Notes under the pieces: generated by a model
What the model saw: only the letters and a program-made list of their open reading frames with translations
Databases searched by the model: none
Told to the model about the DNA's origin: nothing
Translations under genes and position numbers: made by a program
In this document: piece after piece, positions 8,652 to 17,400 of the stretch
How the letters are laid out: the number at the start of each line of letters is the position of its first letter
Position numbering within the stretch: the first letter of the stretch is position 1
Assembly: GCA_036644995.1 (NCBI GenBank)
Contig: JAVXOZ010000003.1
Coordinates: 62,001 to 126,000, forward strand
Source: Cryptoclostridium sp036644995
Lineage (GTDB): Bacteria; Bacillota; Dehalobacteriia; UBA7702
Length of the DNA stretch: 64,000 nucleotides
Direction of reading: 5' to 3'

Positions 8652-10100
8652 ATGCAAAATTCTTTTCAACGCTATCAAAATTATGAACACTTTATTTCAA
8701 TATGTATATTAAAATATATTGTTTTGTTTTTTTCTATTTACTTAACATTTTTTATACATTGGAATTTAGTTTATAATGATGGTTTTAAATTGATGGTTTT
8801 AATTCCTTTAATTTTTGGTACATATTTTTTCTTTTCTAATCTAAAAAAATATTTTTTAAATAGTATACCAATAACCTTTTTTATTATAGTTTTGTTTTTT
8901 AAATATTTAATAACTCCTTTTGTAATGACATGTGCTAATAATTTTTCTGCAATGGCAAATGGGGCTTCAACGTTGTTGAGACAGCAACAACTTGGTACAA
9001 GTCTTATGCTTTATGAAATGGTTTGCATACTTATTGCTATTGAAATATGTATTAAGGTTTTTCAAAAACAAAATAATAAGAAAATAATAACAACAAAAAA
9101 AGAAACATGTGATTATCCCAACACTGTGCTTGTTATTGCAATTATTATTGGTATAGCGGCGCTATTTATTTTTCCTCAAATATTGCAAGATTTTAATTTT
9201 ATATCCGTAAAAGAAGATATAAATGTTGCCAGTAGGAATACTCTTGTATCAATATTAGCATATTTTTCTGAATTTGCTCAAATATTTCTATTTATTATTG
9301 TTGTGAAATATTGTTTGTACAAAAAAAATAATAATCGTAAATATAGTATAGCTGCATTGCTCATAGTGGCATTACTAAATATTACATTGATGTGGACAGC
9401 TAACAGAATGACAATATTTCTTGGTGCCGGAACGACTTTAACTATATTATTATATTATTTTCCTGAAAAGAGAAAGATATTTTTTATTTCTATTTTATCT
9501 TTATCTGTTTTTATGGTTATTTTACTATCAAGTTATAGATTATATGGCACAGTTGGCGGCGAGATATCATCAGATTTTAGTAGTTATTTTAAAATTGATA
9601 AGATTTCTGAAACATTGCAATCCTATTTTGCAGGTCCGGATTCGGTTGCGGGTGCAGTTGGCACAAAGGACTGCTTTGGAGCTTTAATTGGTTTTAAAAC
9701 TTTTTTAAACGATTCGTTTTGTGGTGTAGCATTTGTACAACAATTACCTATATTCCTTAATGATCGTGTAAATTCTACATTTTTTCTGTTTAATATGTTT
9801 GCTGCTAACGGCTACAATCCGGGATTTATTATTCCAATGATAGGGCAAGGTTATATCTATTTTGGCTTTTTGTTTTCGCCTATTTTTTCAATTTTAAGCG
9901 TGGTGATTTTATTTTTATCCGAAAGAAAAGCTAAAACCTTTAATGATGTCGCAAATAAATATGTTTTTATTTATCTAACTTTTAATTTTGCGCTGTTCCC
10001 TATGTATAATTATACCCTTTTAATGCAGAATTTTTTTGGAAGATTTATTCCTCTGTTTATGATTGTTTGGCTGAATAAATATATTTATCTAAAAAGGTAA
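8652..10100 (+). CDS. wzy: Wzy-type oligosaccharide repeat unit polymerase
   Basis: A roughly 482-residue integral membrane protein with about eleven hydrophobic segments and a large polar loop (about residues 310-370, containing YRLYGTVGGEISSDFSSYF and a PDSVAGAVGTKD stretch) near the C-terminal end, the layout of O-antigen/capsule polymerases. It would join flipped repeat units on the outer face of the membrane. The start is uncertain: neither ATG 8652 nor an in-frame TTG at 8631 has a good ribosome site, while the AAAGGAG at 8604 leads into a frame that stops at once. It is the only polymerase candidate in the locus. Identification rests on topology and context. Confidence 0.78.
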   Translation: MQNSFQRYQNYEHFISICILKYIVLFFSIYLTFFIHWNLVYNDGFKLMVLIPLIFGTYFFFSNLKKYFLNSIPITFFIIVLFFKYLITPFVMTCANNFSAMANGASTLLRQQQLGTSLMLYEMVCILIAIEICIKVFQKQNNKKIITTKKETCDYPNTVLVIAIIIGIAALFIFPQILQDFNFISVKEDINVASRNTLVSILAYFSEFAQIFLFIIVVKYCLYKKNNNRKYSIAALLIVALLNITLMWTANRMTIFLGAGTTLTILLYYFPEKRKIFFISILSLSVFMVILLSSYRLYGTVGGEISSDFSSYFKIDKISETLQSYFAGPDSVAGAVGTKDCFGALIGFKTFLNDSFCGVAFVQQLPIFLNDRVNSTFFLFNMFAANGYNPGFIIPMIGQGYIYFGFLFSPIFSILSVVILFLSERKAKTFNDVANKYVFIYLTFNFALFPMYNYTLLMQNFFGRFIPLFMIVWLNKYIYLKR

Positions 10101-10120
10101 AAAGAAACGAGAAATGCTTA

Positions 10121-11359
10121 ATGAATGAAAAAATTTTAGTGATTGTGAATGCTTCTTATCCTTTTGACAATGGTGAATCATTTATGGAAAATGAGATTCC
10201 GTTTATCAAACAATTTGATAAAGTAATTATTTGTCCATGTAGTGTAGTTGATTTTAATCAAAAGAGAAAAATTAATAATAGTCTTGTTACGGTGTATCCA
10301 TTACCAAATCCCGGCAGGTTAATTAAATTATTCAAGTATATCAAATCAATATTTTATAAAATAACGATTGATGAAATATTATTATTAAAAAAGAATAAAA
10401 AATTGAATATGTATACTTTAAAAGAACTGCTTTCTTTTGTTTCTGTTGGGCAAACATCCTATAAAAAGATAAAAAAATATTTATTAAAAAATGGTATTAA
10501 CAAAACAGATAATATTATATTTTATTCATATTGGATGAGTTTTCATGCTTATACAGGCTTATTGCTAAAAAATTCATTTCTAAATAGTAAAGCAGTTACA
10601 AGATGCCATGGATTTGATTTATATGAATACCAAAATAAAAATAGTTATATTCCCCTCAGAAAATTAATATTAAATAATCAAAATATAGTGTTTTCAATTT
10701 CTTCTGATGGAAAAAATTATCTTGAAACTGAATATCCAAATATTCAAAAAAATATTGAAATAAGCAGATTGGGCACTTTGGATAGAGGAATAAGAAAAGC
10801 CGCTGAAATGCGTAACCCATTTAAGATTGTTTCTTGCTCTAATGTTGTTTCGGTAAAAAGAGTAGATAAAATTGTTGATGCATTATCAAAAATAAAAAAT
10901 ATTAAGATTGAATGGACTCATTTTGGCAATGGGATATTGTTTGAAAATGTTAAGAAATATGCAGAAAAATGTTTAGACGAAAATATAAAATTTAATTTAA
11001 ATGGTGCACTAAGCAACCAAGAACTTCAACAACAATATGCAAAAACAGATTTTGACGTTTTTATTAATGTTAGTGAATCCGAAGGTATACCTGTATCAAT
11101 AATGGAAGCTATTTCTTTTGGAATACCTGTTATTGCAACTGATGTTGGTGGGGTAAATGAAATTGTTTATAATGACCAAAATGGTATTTTACTTGATAAA
11201 GATTTTTCTGATAATCAATTAATTGAAGCCATAAATAAATTTGCTTTTATGCCCAATGATGAATACTTGAAATATAGAGATAACGCAAGAAATATTTGGG
11301 AAAAAAACTATGATGCAGAAAAAAATTATACCGAATTATTAAGCAAAATCAGCAAATAA
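10121..11359 (+). CDS. GT4 glycosyltransferase
   Basis: A 412-residue GT-B enzyme. The N-terminus (ILVIVNASYPFDNGESFMEN) matches a subgroup that starts by recognising an acceptor-binding glycine-poor loop, and TRCHGFDLYEY is a conserved interdomain motif. The donor domain includes VSCSNVVSVKRVDKIVDAL, THFGNGILFENVKKYA and the strongly conserved NVSESEGIPVSIMEAISFG with FATDVGG-type sequence IATDVGGVNEIV. It probably adds a hexose or HexNAc to the growing lipid-linked unit. Codon use is extremely A/T-rich like its neighbours. Confidence 0.88.
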   Translation: MNEKILVIVNASYPFDNGESFMENEIPFIKQFDKVIICPCSVVDFNQKRKINNSLVTVYPLPNPGRLIKLFKYIKSIFYKITIDEILLLKKNKKLNMYTLKELLSFVSVGQTSYKKIKKYLLKNGINKTDNIIFYSYWMSFHAYTGLLLKNSFLNSKAVTRCHGFDLYEYQNKNSYIPLRKLILNNQNIVFSISSDGKNYLETEYPNIQKNIEISRLGTLDRGIRKAAEMRNPFKIVSCSNVVSVKRVDKIVDALSKIKNIKIEWTHFGNGILFENVKKYAEKCLDENIKFNLNGALSNQELQQQYAKTDFDVFINVSESEGIPVSIMEAISFGIPVIATDVGGVNEIVYNDQNGILLDKDFSDNQLIEAINKFAFMPNDEYLKYRDNARNIWEKNYDAEKNYTELLSKISK

Positions 11360-11382
11360 ATATTTACATTAAGGAGAGTAAG

Positions 11383-12117
11383 ATGAGGTTTAAATCAAAA
11401 ATCAAAAATATTTATTTTAGGATTAAAAGACGTATTTTTCCTAGATTATTTACAAGTGATGATATGTGTAAATATTTACAAGAAAATAATATTAAAGTTG
11501 GCAAGGAAACGAAATTTTTTGATGCCAGTACAACCTGTATTGATGCTGGCAGACCGTGTCTGTTAGAAATAGGAGAATATTGTAAAATAACGGCTGGTGT
11601 TATTATTCTTACTCACGATTATAGTAGATCAGTATTGAGAAGAGTATATGGCGAAATATTAGGAGAAGCAAAAAAAACTATTATAGGAAATAATGTATTC
11701 ATTGGAATGAACTCAATTATTTTGATGGGAACGCAAATTGGGAATAATGTTATCATAGGTGCAGGAAGCGTGGTATCCGGTATTGTTCGGGATAATGTAG
11801 TAATTGCGGGTAATCCTGCAAGAATTGTTAGAACTCTTGAAGAACATTATGAAGTTAGAAAAAAAAGAACTTTGCAAGAAGGTATTCAATACGCTAAAAC
11901 ATTTTATGAGTATAACAAAAGAATTCCAACGATAAAAGAAATGGATCCTTTTTTTCCACTATTCTTGGAAAGAAATATCGATGTTGTAAATGAAAACAAT
12001 CTTACTATTAGATTGAGTGGTGATAATTACGAAGAAATAGTGCATGATTTTTTAAATACCAAACCATTATTTGACGGGTATGAGGAATTTATTAAGTATT
12101 GTGGTTTACCTATTTGA
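11383..12117 (+). CDS. Hexapeptide-repeat O-acetyltransferase with C-terminal extension
   Basis: A 244-residue acyltransferase. Residues about 60-155 form a left-handed beta-helix: ITAGVIILTHDYS supplies the catalytic-type His, and IIGNNVFIGMNSIILMGTQI plus VIIGAGSVVSG and VIAGNPARIVR are hexapeptide turns ending in the standard NPA loop. Unlike simple maltose-acetyltransferase relatives it has about 80 extra C-terminal residues of mixed helix and strand with no motif I recognise. It is intact while a related gene at 6910 is broken, so this may now be the only cytoplasmic sugar O-acetyltransferase of the cluster apart from the integral membrane one at 15204. Confidence 0.85.
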   Translation: MRFKSKIKNIYFRIKRRIFPRLFTSDDMCKYLQENNIKVGKETKFFDASTTCIDAGRPCLLEIGEYCKITAGVIILTHDYSRSVLRRVYGEILGEAKKTIIGNNVFIGMNSIILMGTQIGNNVIIGAGSVVSGIVRDNVVIAGNPARIVRTLEEHYEVRKKRTLQEGIQYAKTFYEYNKRIPTIKEMDPFFPLFLERNIDVVNENNLTIRLSGDNYEEIVHDFLNTKPLFDGYEEFIKYCGLPI

Positions 12118-12188
12118 TATAGCAATCCATAATAAACTAAAAAATATTAAAATAATAGTAGTTATACTATTGTAAAGGAAGTAACATT

Positions 12189-13895
12189 ATGCCGGGATTT
12201 TTTATAGTTAATAAATCAACAGAATTTAAAATTGCTAATTATGATAACACAAGATGCTGTTATAATTCAATGAAATATGATAATTGGGATATTCAAAGAA
12301 ATACTTTGAATAAATTTATTGATGATAAAATTTTTCTGCAAGATGAAAATTATATCATCATTACAGAGGGAGTCATTTTAAATAAAAAACAACTTCTTGA
12401 AAAATATAATTGTTCTAATTTGTTTGAACTTATTATTGTAATGCAGAAAAACAAAACTGAATTTTATAAGGATTTTAGAGGTAGCTTTTCCGGTGCTATA
12501 TATGATAAAAATAAACATGAATGGAATGTATATACAAATCATTATGGCGATAATGCGATTTTTTATTATAACAATAATGGCATATCCATTATTGCCTCGG
12601 ATATTAATTATATAATAAATTATCTTAAAAATAATCATATAAAATATACCATGGATGAAAACGCATTATATTACATATTAACTTATGCATTCATGGGTGA
12701 CGATTCAACTATCGTTTCTGAAATAAAAAGATTGGCGCCGGGATCAGTAATTACGTTAAATTACAATGGGTTATGTGAAATAAGAGAGTATTATCGACTT
12801 TCAAAAAATAAGTATAATCTTTCAAACTGGTCAGATGAAAAAATAGTAAATAGATTAGATGAGCTTTTCCGTAATGCTATAAAGTTAGAATATGATAAGG
12901 ACTTAGAATATGGATACGAGCATTTATCAGATCTCAGTGCCGGTTTGGATTCAAGGATGAATGTGTGGGTGGCACATGAAATGGAATATCATAATATGAC
13001 AAATATTACATATGCACAAACAGGTTCTGCAGATGAAAATATCCCAAAACAAATAGCAAAAGCCTTAAATACTAAACACATATTTTATTCATTGGATAAT
13101 GCTGAATGTATCATGGATATTGATGGCAATGTGTTGATGACCGGTGGAGCCGTTGCGTATTATACTATAACCGGAGGAAGAATAGTACTTGAGAATTTAG
13201 ATAAAAATAAATTTGGTATTGAGCATACAGGACAAATAGGAGATGTTGTTATAGGAACATTTTTAAAGTCTCCAAGTGAATATACAAAAAATGTTGTTGG
13301 TGGAATGTATTCAGATGTGCTAAGTGGAAAAATCACCGATAATCCCCTTGATAAATATGAAGATTATGAACAATATATGATGTATGTTCGTGGTTTTAGG
13401 GGAGCTCTTTCATCTCATTTTATTAGAAGAAATTTTGTTGAAGTTGCATCTCCCTTTTTAAATATTGAATTTTTAGAATTCTGTTTTAGTATTCCAATAG
13501 AAAAGAGAATTGGTCATAAAATATATTTTAAATGGGTGAAAACTAAATACCCACAGGCTGCAAAATTTATTTGGGGTGATAGTATGGTAAATCTATTTGC
13601 ACCAAAATGGCTTAGTTTTTTATATAAAGTTATCTATAAAGGCCCCAATAAAATTTTAAGAATTTTTAAAAAAGATAACGCAAAACCTACAGGAATGAAT
13701 CCGATGAATTATTGGTATTTAAAAAATAATAATTTGAAAAATTATTTAGATTCATATTACAAAGATAATATTTCAAATCCTAAAATAAGTCAAAGTTTAA
13801 AGGAAGATATGCAGCATTTGTATAATTCAGATTCTGTTTTGAGTAAAGGTCAGGTTTTAACAGTGCTGTCTATCATAAAGCAATATTTTAGTTGA
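12189..13895 (+). CDS. Asparagine-synthase-like amidotransferase lacking the N-terminal Cys
   Basis: A 568-residue protein with the two-domain plan of AsnB-type enzymes. Residues 1-200 resemble a class II glutaminase fold (FRGSFSGAIYD, YTNHYGDNAIFYY, RLAPGSVITL), and residues about 220-560 the synthase domain with an ATP-pyrophosphatase loop LSAGLDSR at 249-256. The family's nucleophile is Cys2 after Met removal; here residue 2 is Pro, and the motifs around it are absent. So glutamine hydrolysis is unlikely; free ammonia or another acceptor may be used. In polysaccharide loci such proteins (WbpS-like) are thought to amidate uronic acids, which fits the diacetamido-uronate pathway downstream, but this is inference. 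Confidence 0.8.
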   Translation: MPGFFIVNKSTEFKIANYDNTRCCYNSMKYDNWDIQRNTLNKFIDDKIFLQDENYIIITEGVILNKKQLLEKYNCSNLFELIIVMQKNKTEFYKDFRGSFSGAIYDKNKHEWNVYTNHYGDNAIFYYNNNGISIIASDINYIINYLKNNHIKYTMDENALYYILTYAFMGDDSTIVSEIKRLAPGSVITLNYNGLCEIREYYRLSKNKYNLSNWSDEKIVNRLDELFRNAIKLEYDKDLEYGYEHLSDLSAGLDSRMNVWVAHEMEYHNMTNITYAQTGSADENIPKQIAKALNTKHIFYSLDNAECIMDIDGNVLMTGGAVAYYTITGGRIVLENLDKNKFGIEHTGQIGDVVIGTFLKSPSEYTKNVVGGMYSDVLSGKITDNPLDKYEDYEQYMMYVRGFRGALSSHFIRRNFVEVASPFLNIEFLEFCFSIPIEKRIGHKIYFKWVKTKYPQAAKFIWGDSMVNLFAPKWLSFLYKVIYKGPNKILRIFKKDNAKPTGMNPMNYWYLKNNNLKNYLDSYYKDNISNPKISQSLKEDMQHLYNSDSVLSKGQVLTVLSIIKQYFS

Positions 13896-13902
13896 GGTAT
13901 AA

Positions 13903-15201
13903 ATGTCAAGTATAATTAGTCAAATCTATTCGTTGAAAAATGCTTTAATTGAAAGAGGTTTTTTTCACATTATTATTAGCTCCTCACTGGTGAAAATAGT
14001 TAGTTTTATATCAGTTATGTTCTTGCCAAGGTTTTTATCCAAGGCTGATTATGGGTTGCTTACATATGTGGATAATATACTAAACTATGTTTTATTATTT
14101 AATGCAATTGGCATTTCAAATGCGACTTTAAAATATTGTGCAAAAGATGAGCCTAACGAAAATAAAAAAGGATATTTTATCGCCTCACTTATTATTGGTA
14201 TTACTTTTGATTTATTGTTAATTGTGGTTTCAATTATTGGATTTATTGTTATACCCTTTCCCTTTTCCGGTGCAAAGGTATTTCTTTTAGCAGCATCTTT
14301 TTTACCGCTTTTTTCTTTTTTATTTGAGGATATTCAAATTCTATTAAGGGCTTGTTTAGAAAATAAAAAATACTCCACAATATCATTTATTTATGCAGCG
14401 ATTATGGTTGTGTTGCAAATATCAATGGCTTTTTTATGGCAACTGAAAGGTATCGTTATAGCAAGATATATTTCATTATTTGCGTGTATTTTTTTTGGGT
14501 ATGTTCTCATTAAAAATATAAAATTAATGAAAAGTAAAGCGATAATACCTCATAAAAATCAAATTATTCAGATGCTTAAATTTGGTATAGTAATGCTTGC
14601 TGCAAATTCAGTATCATTTCTAATGCAATTAAATGAAACATTTATTATTGGACAAGTTTTAAAAGATGCCAATGCTTTAGCTGATTACAAGATTGCCTCC
14701 TATATTTTAACAATTTCATTGTTTTTATTACAATCAGTTGTTATCTTTATTTTTCCCTATTTTGTAAAGCATGCTGATGATAAAGAATGGATTTGGAATA
14801 AGTTTAAAAAAATATTTTTATTAAACGCAGCTATTATGATTCCTATACATATTATTTTGTTCCTTTCCGCTAAATTATTTATAGTTATAATCTTTGGTGA
14901 AAATTATATTAATGCTGTTCCATTAATGAGAATGTTACTTGTTGCTTCTTTGGGACATGCCATTTTTAGAGGGATTACAGGAAATATTTTAGCAGGAATA
15001 GGTGAGGAAAAATTTAACTTGAGAATAAATATCTTTTTTACTGTATTACATGCAATTGTAGATATCATCGCTATAAAACTATTTGGTTTAAACGGAGCTG
15101 CAATAGCATTAACTTTAGTTTATTTTACATCAGGTATAGTTATGATTTATCACCTAAGAAAAGTTTGTAAAACAACAAAGCCTAAAGTAATAGGAGTATA
15201 A
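13903..15201 (+). CDS. wzx: Wzx-type polysaccharide flippase
   Basis: A 432-residue polytopic protein of the MOP superfamily (polysaccharide transporter branch) with about twelve hydrophobic segments. The N-terminal signature is typical: SSLVKIVSFISVMFLPRFLS followed by KADYGLLTYVDNI. GENYINAVPLMRMLLVA in the C-terminal half is another conserved Wzx element. It should flip the undecaprenyl-linked repeat unit across the membrane before polymerisation by the Wzy at 8652. It begins 7 bp after the asparagine-synthase-like gene and 2 bp before the next gene. Confidence 0.88.
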   Translation: MSSIISQIYSLKNALIERGFFHIIISSSLVKIVSFISVMFLPRFLSKADYGLLTYVDNILNYVLLFNAIGISNATLKYCAKDEPNENKKGYFIASLIIGITFDLLLIVVSIIGFIVIPFPFSGAKVFLLAASFLPLFSFLFEDIQILLRACLENKKYSTISFIYAAIMVVLQISMAFLWQLKGIVIARYISLFACIFFGYVLIKNIKLMKSKAIIPHKNQIIQMLKFGIVMLAANSVSFLMQLNETFIIGQVLKDANALADYKIASYILTISLFLLQSVVIFIFPYFVKHADDKEWIWNKFKKIFLLNAAIMIPIHIILFLSAKLFIVIIFGENYINAVPLMRMLLVASLGHAIFRGITGNILAGIGEEKFNLRINIFFTVLHAIVDIIAIKLFGLNGAAIALTLVYFTSGIVMIYHLRKVCKTTKPKVIGV

Positions 15202-15203
15202 AT

Positions 15204-16211
15204 ATGGATATATTAAAAAGACAGTATTATCTGATCGACATATTTAAATTTGCATTTGCGTGTTTAATAATCTTTTTACATATTAATTTTGGAGAAAATA
15301 CTATTATTGATATTATTCGTTGTTTTTCTCATTTGGGGGTACCTTTCTTTTTTGTTGTTTCGGGATTTTTTATGGGAAAAAAACTGGATAATAATAAATT
15401 AATAAATAAGTTTATTAAAAGATTACTATTACTTTTTTTATTTTGGACAATATTATATTTTCCATTAATTATTCTCCCTGAAATATTCTCAGGGAAAAGT
15501 ATAGTTACTGTATTAATAACCTATTTGCAACAACTTCTCTTTTTGGCTCCTTCTTATTTGTGGTATATTGTTGCATTAATAGTTGCGACATTGATTATAT
15601 ATTTGCTTAGAAATTTTAATTCTAAAATACAAATTACAATCTATGTTTTATTGTATATTATTGGAACTTTAGGTAATAGTTATCGTGGGTACTTTTGCAT
15701 TGATTATACACTGTATTATGACATATTTTTGACCACACGCAATGGACTTTTCTTTGCACCAATTTTTGTATTTATGGGCGTACTATTTAGTAAAAACAAA
15801 AGAAAATATAAGAATTTCAAAGAAATACCTATATTAACTATACTTATAACTTTTGCTCTATTAGTATTTTACATCGTTGAATCATTTTTAATAAAAAATT
15901 ATATAAATCCAAATGATGCAAGTATGTATTTTACATTACCACTTTTATTATATTACATATTTAAAATAATAATTAGCATTGATATTAACTATAAATCAAA
16001 CAATTTTATGTTCTTAAGGAATTCAAGTATAATTATTTACTGTTCACAATTTGGTTTCATATTTGTTTATACATATATCTTAAAGAAAATATTAACAGTT
16101 AATCCATTATGTTTTGGTTTGCTTATTTATATTTTGACAATATGTTCTGCTATCGTTTTAACATTTATTATAAAAAAAATTGACAATAAATTTTTAAATA
16201 AATTGATTTAA
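15204..16211 (+). CDS. Acyltransferase family 3 (membrane O-acyltransferase)
   Basis: A 335-residue membrane protein with about ten hydrophobic segments. The N-terminus is diagnostic of acyltransferase family 3: the YLIDIFKFAFACLIIFLHIN stretch with its conserved His, then LGVPFFFVVSGFFMGKKL. Relatives (OatA, OafA N-terminal domains, WecH) move acetyl groups across the membrane onto glycans. It could acetylate the repeat unit. The start has a GGAGTATAAAT site identical to that of the next gene. A 13-bp tandem duplication spans its stop codon. Confidence 0.85.
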   Translation: MDILKRQYYLIDIFKFAFACLIIFLHINFGENTIIDIIRCFSHLGVPFFFVVSGFFMGKKLDNNKLINKFIKRLLLLFLFWTILYFPLIILPEIFSGKSIVTVLITYLQQLLFLAPSYLWYIVALIVATLIIYLLRNFNSKIQITIYVLLYIIGTLGNSYRGYFCIDYTLYYDIFLTTRNGLFFAPIFVFMGVLFSKNKRKYKNFKEIPILTILITFALLVFYIVESFLIKNYINPNDASMYFTLPLLLYYIFKIIISIDINYKSNNFMFLRNSSIIIYCSQFGFIFVYTYILKKILTVNPLCFGLLIYILTICSAIVLTFIIKKIDNKFLNKLI

Positions 16212-16231
16212 TAGATTAATTTAATAGATTA
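16206..16231 (+). repeat. 13-bp tandem duplication over the stop codon
   Basis: ATTTAATAGATTA occurs twice back to back (16206-16218 and 16219-16231). The first copy contains the TAA stop of the acyltransferase, so the stop region is duplicated. It looks like replication slippage. Confidence 0.85.
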
Positions 16232-16272
16232 ATGATAAATATGAAAATATTACCAATAATAGGAGTATAAAT

Positions 16273-17346
16273 ATGAAAATATTAACAGTGGCGGGTGCTC
16301 GTCCCCAATTTATTAAAGTTGCGGCGGTTTCTCGCATCTTAAGAACAAAAGCAACAGAAGTACTGGTTCATACGGGTCAGCATTATGATGCTAATATGTC
16401 AGATATATTTTTTGAAGAATTAGATATTCCATATCCCAACTATAATTTGGGAATATCCGGAGGTACTCATGGGCATATGACCGGTGCGATGTTGTCAGCC
16501 ATTGAGGATATTTTAATTATTGAAAAACCAGATGTGTTGCTGGTATATGGTGATACAAATTCTACCTTGGCAGCGGCATTGGCAGCTGTAAAGTTACAAA
16601 TTCCAGTTTGCCATGTTGAAGCAGGTAATAGACTGGGTACCTTTTCTAATCCTGAGGAAATTAACAGAATTTGCACAGATCATGTGGCAACTTTACTGTT
16701 AAGTTGTACTCAATCAGGGATGGATTTTCTAAAAAAAGAAAACCTTGGAAGTAGGTCTAAACTAGTTGGTGATCCCATGTATGATGCTTTCATCTACTAT
16801 GGAGAAAAATCCGCAAATAGAGCGGTTTGTGATTTAGTTGATTTTTCAGGTAAGAAGATAGATATTCCGGAGATGTATTATTATCTTACTTGTCATCGTG
16901 AGGAAAATACCAAAAATGATGAAGCCCTCAAAGAAATATTTATAGCTATGAATTCTCTTGACGCTCTAACTATTTATCCGGTTCACCCTCGTAACAAAGA
17001 GCGAGCTGAGCGATTATGTTATGAAAATAATTTTAAAAATATAATACTGGCTCAGCCTGTTGGTTATTTAACATCAATATATTTGATAAAACATGCAAAA
17101 AAAGTTGTTAGTGATTCCGGCGGTGTACAAAGAGAAGCTTTTTTTGCAAAAAAACCCAGTGTTACAATTTTTGATTATATAGGTTGGCCGGAAACAATGG
17201 TAAATAATTGCAATATATTATCTAAAGCAAATGCAACAGAAATTTTAGAAAAATTATCAATAAATCCCTGTTTTGATGATGACTATAAGCCTTTTGGTGA
17301 TGGTCATGCAAGTGAAAAAATAGTTAAAGAATTATTAAAAATGTAA
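16273..17346 (+). CDS. wbpI: UDP-HexNAc 2-epimerase (WecB/WbpI family)
   Basis: A 357-residue non-hydrolysing UDP-sugar 2-epimerase. Family elements are VAGARPQFIKVA at the N-terminus, VHTGQHYD, LVYGDTNSTLA, CHVEAGNR, TCHREENT, IYPVHPRNK and VSDSGGVQREAFF, covering the UDP site and catalytic His/Glu residues. Next to WbpA-, WbpB-, WbpD- and WbpE-like genes it most likely converts the 2,3-diacetamido glucuronate sugar to its manno form, as WbpI does; a WecB role on UDP-GlcNAc is the alternative. The other 2-epimerase at 23683 belongs with the FucNAc genes. It has a clean AATAGGAGTATAAAT start and marks the return from AT-rich to ordinary composition. Confidence 0.82.
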   Translation: MKILTVAGARPQFIKVAAVSRILRTKATEVLVHTGQHYDANMSDIFFEELDIPYPNYNLGISGGTHGHMTGAMLSAIEDILIIEKPDVLLVYGDTNSTLAAALAAVKLQIPVCHVEAGNRLGTFSNPEEINRICTDHVATLLLSCTQSGMDFLKKENLGSRSKLVGDPMYDAFIYYGEKSANRAVCDLVDFSGKKIDIPEMYYYLTCHREENTKNDEALKEIFIAMNSLDALTIYPVHPRNKERAERLCYENNFKNIILAQPVGYLTSIYLIKHAKKVVSDSGGVQREAFFAKKPSVTIFDYIGWPETMVNNCNILSKANATEILEKLSINPCFDDDYKPFGDGHASEKIVKELLKM

Positions 17347-17400
17347 ATTATGATAGTTATATATCAAAAGTCACAACGATAGTTGAAAAGGAGAACAAAA

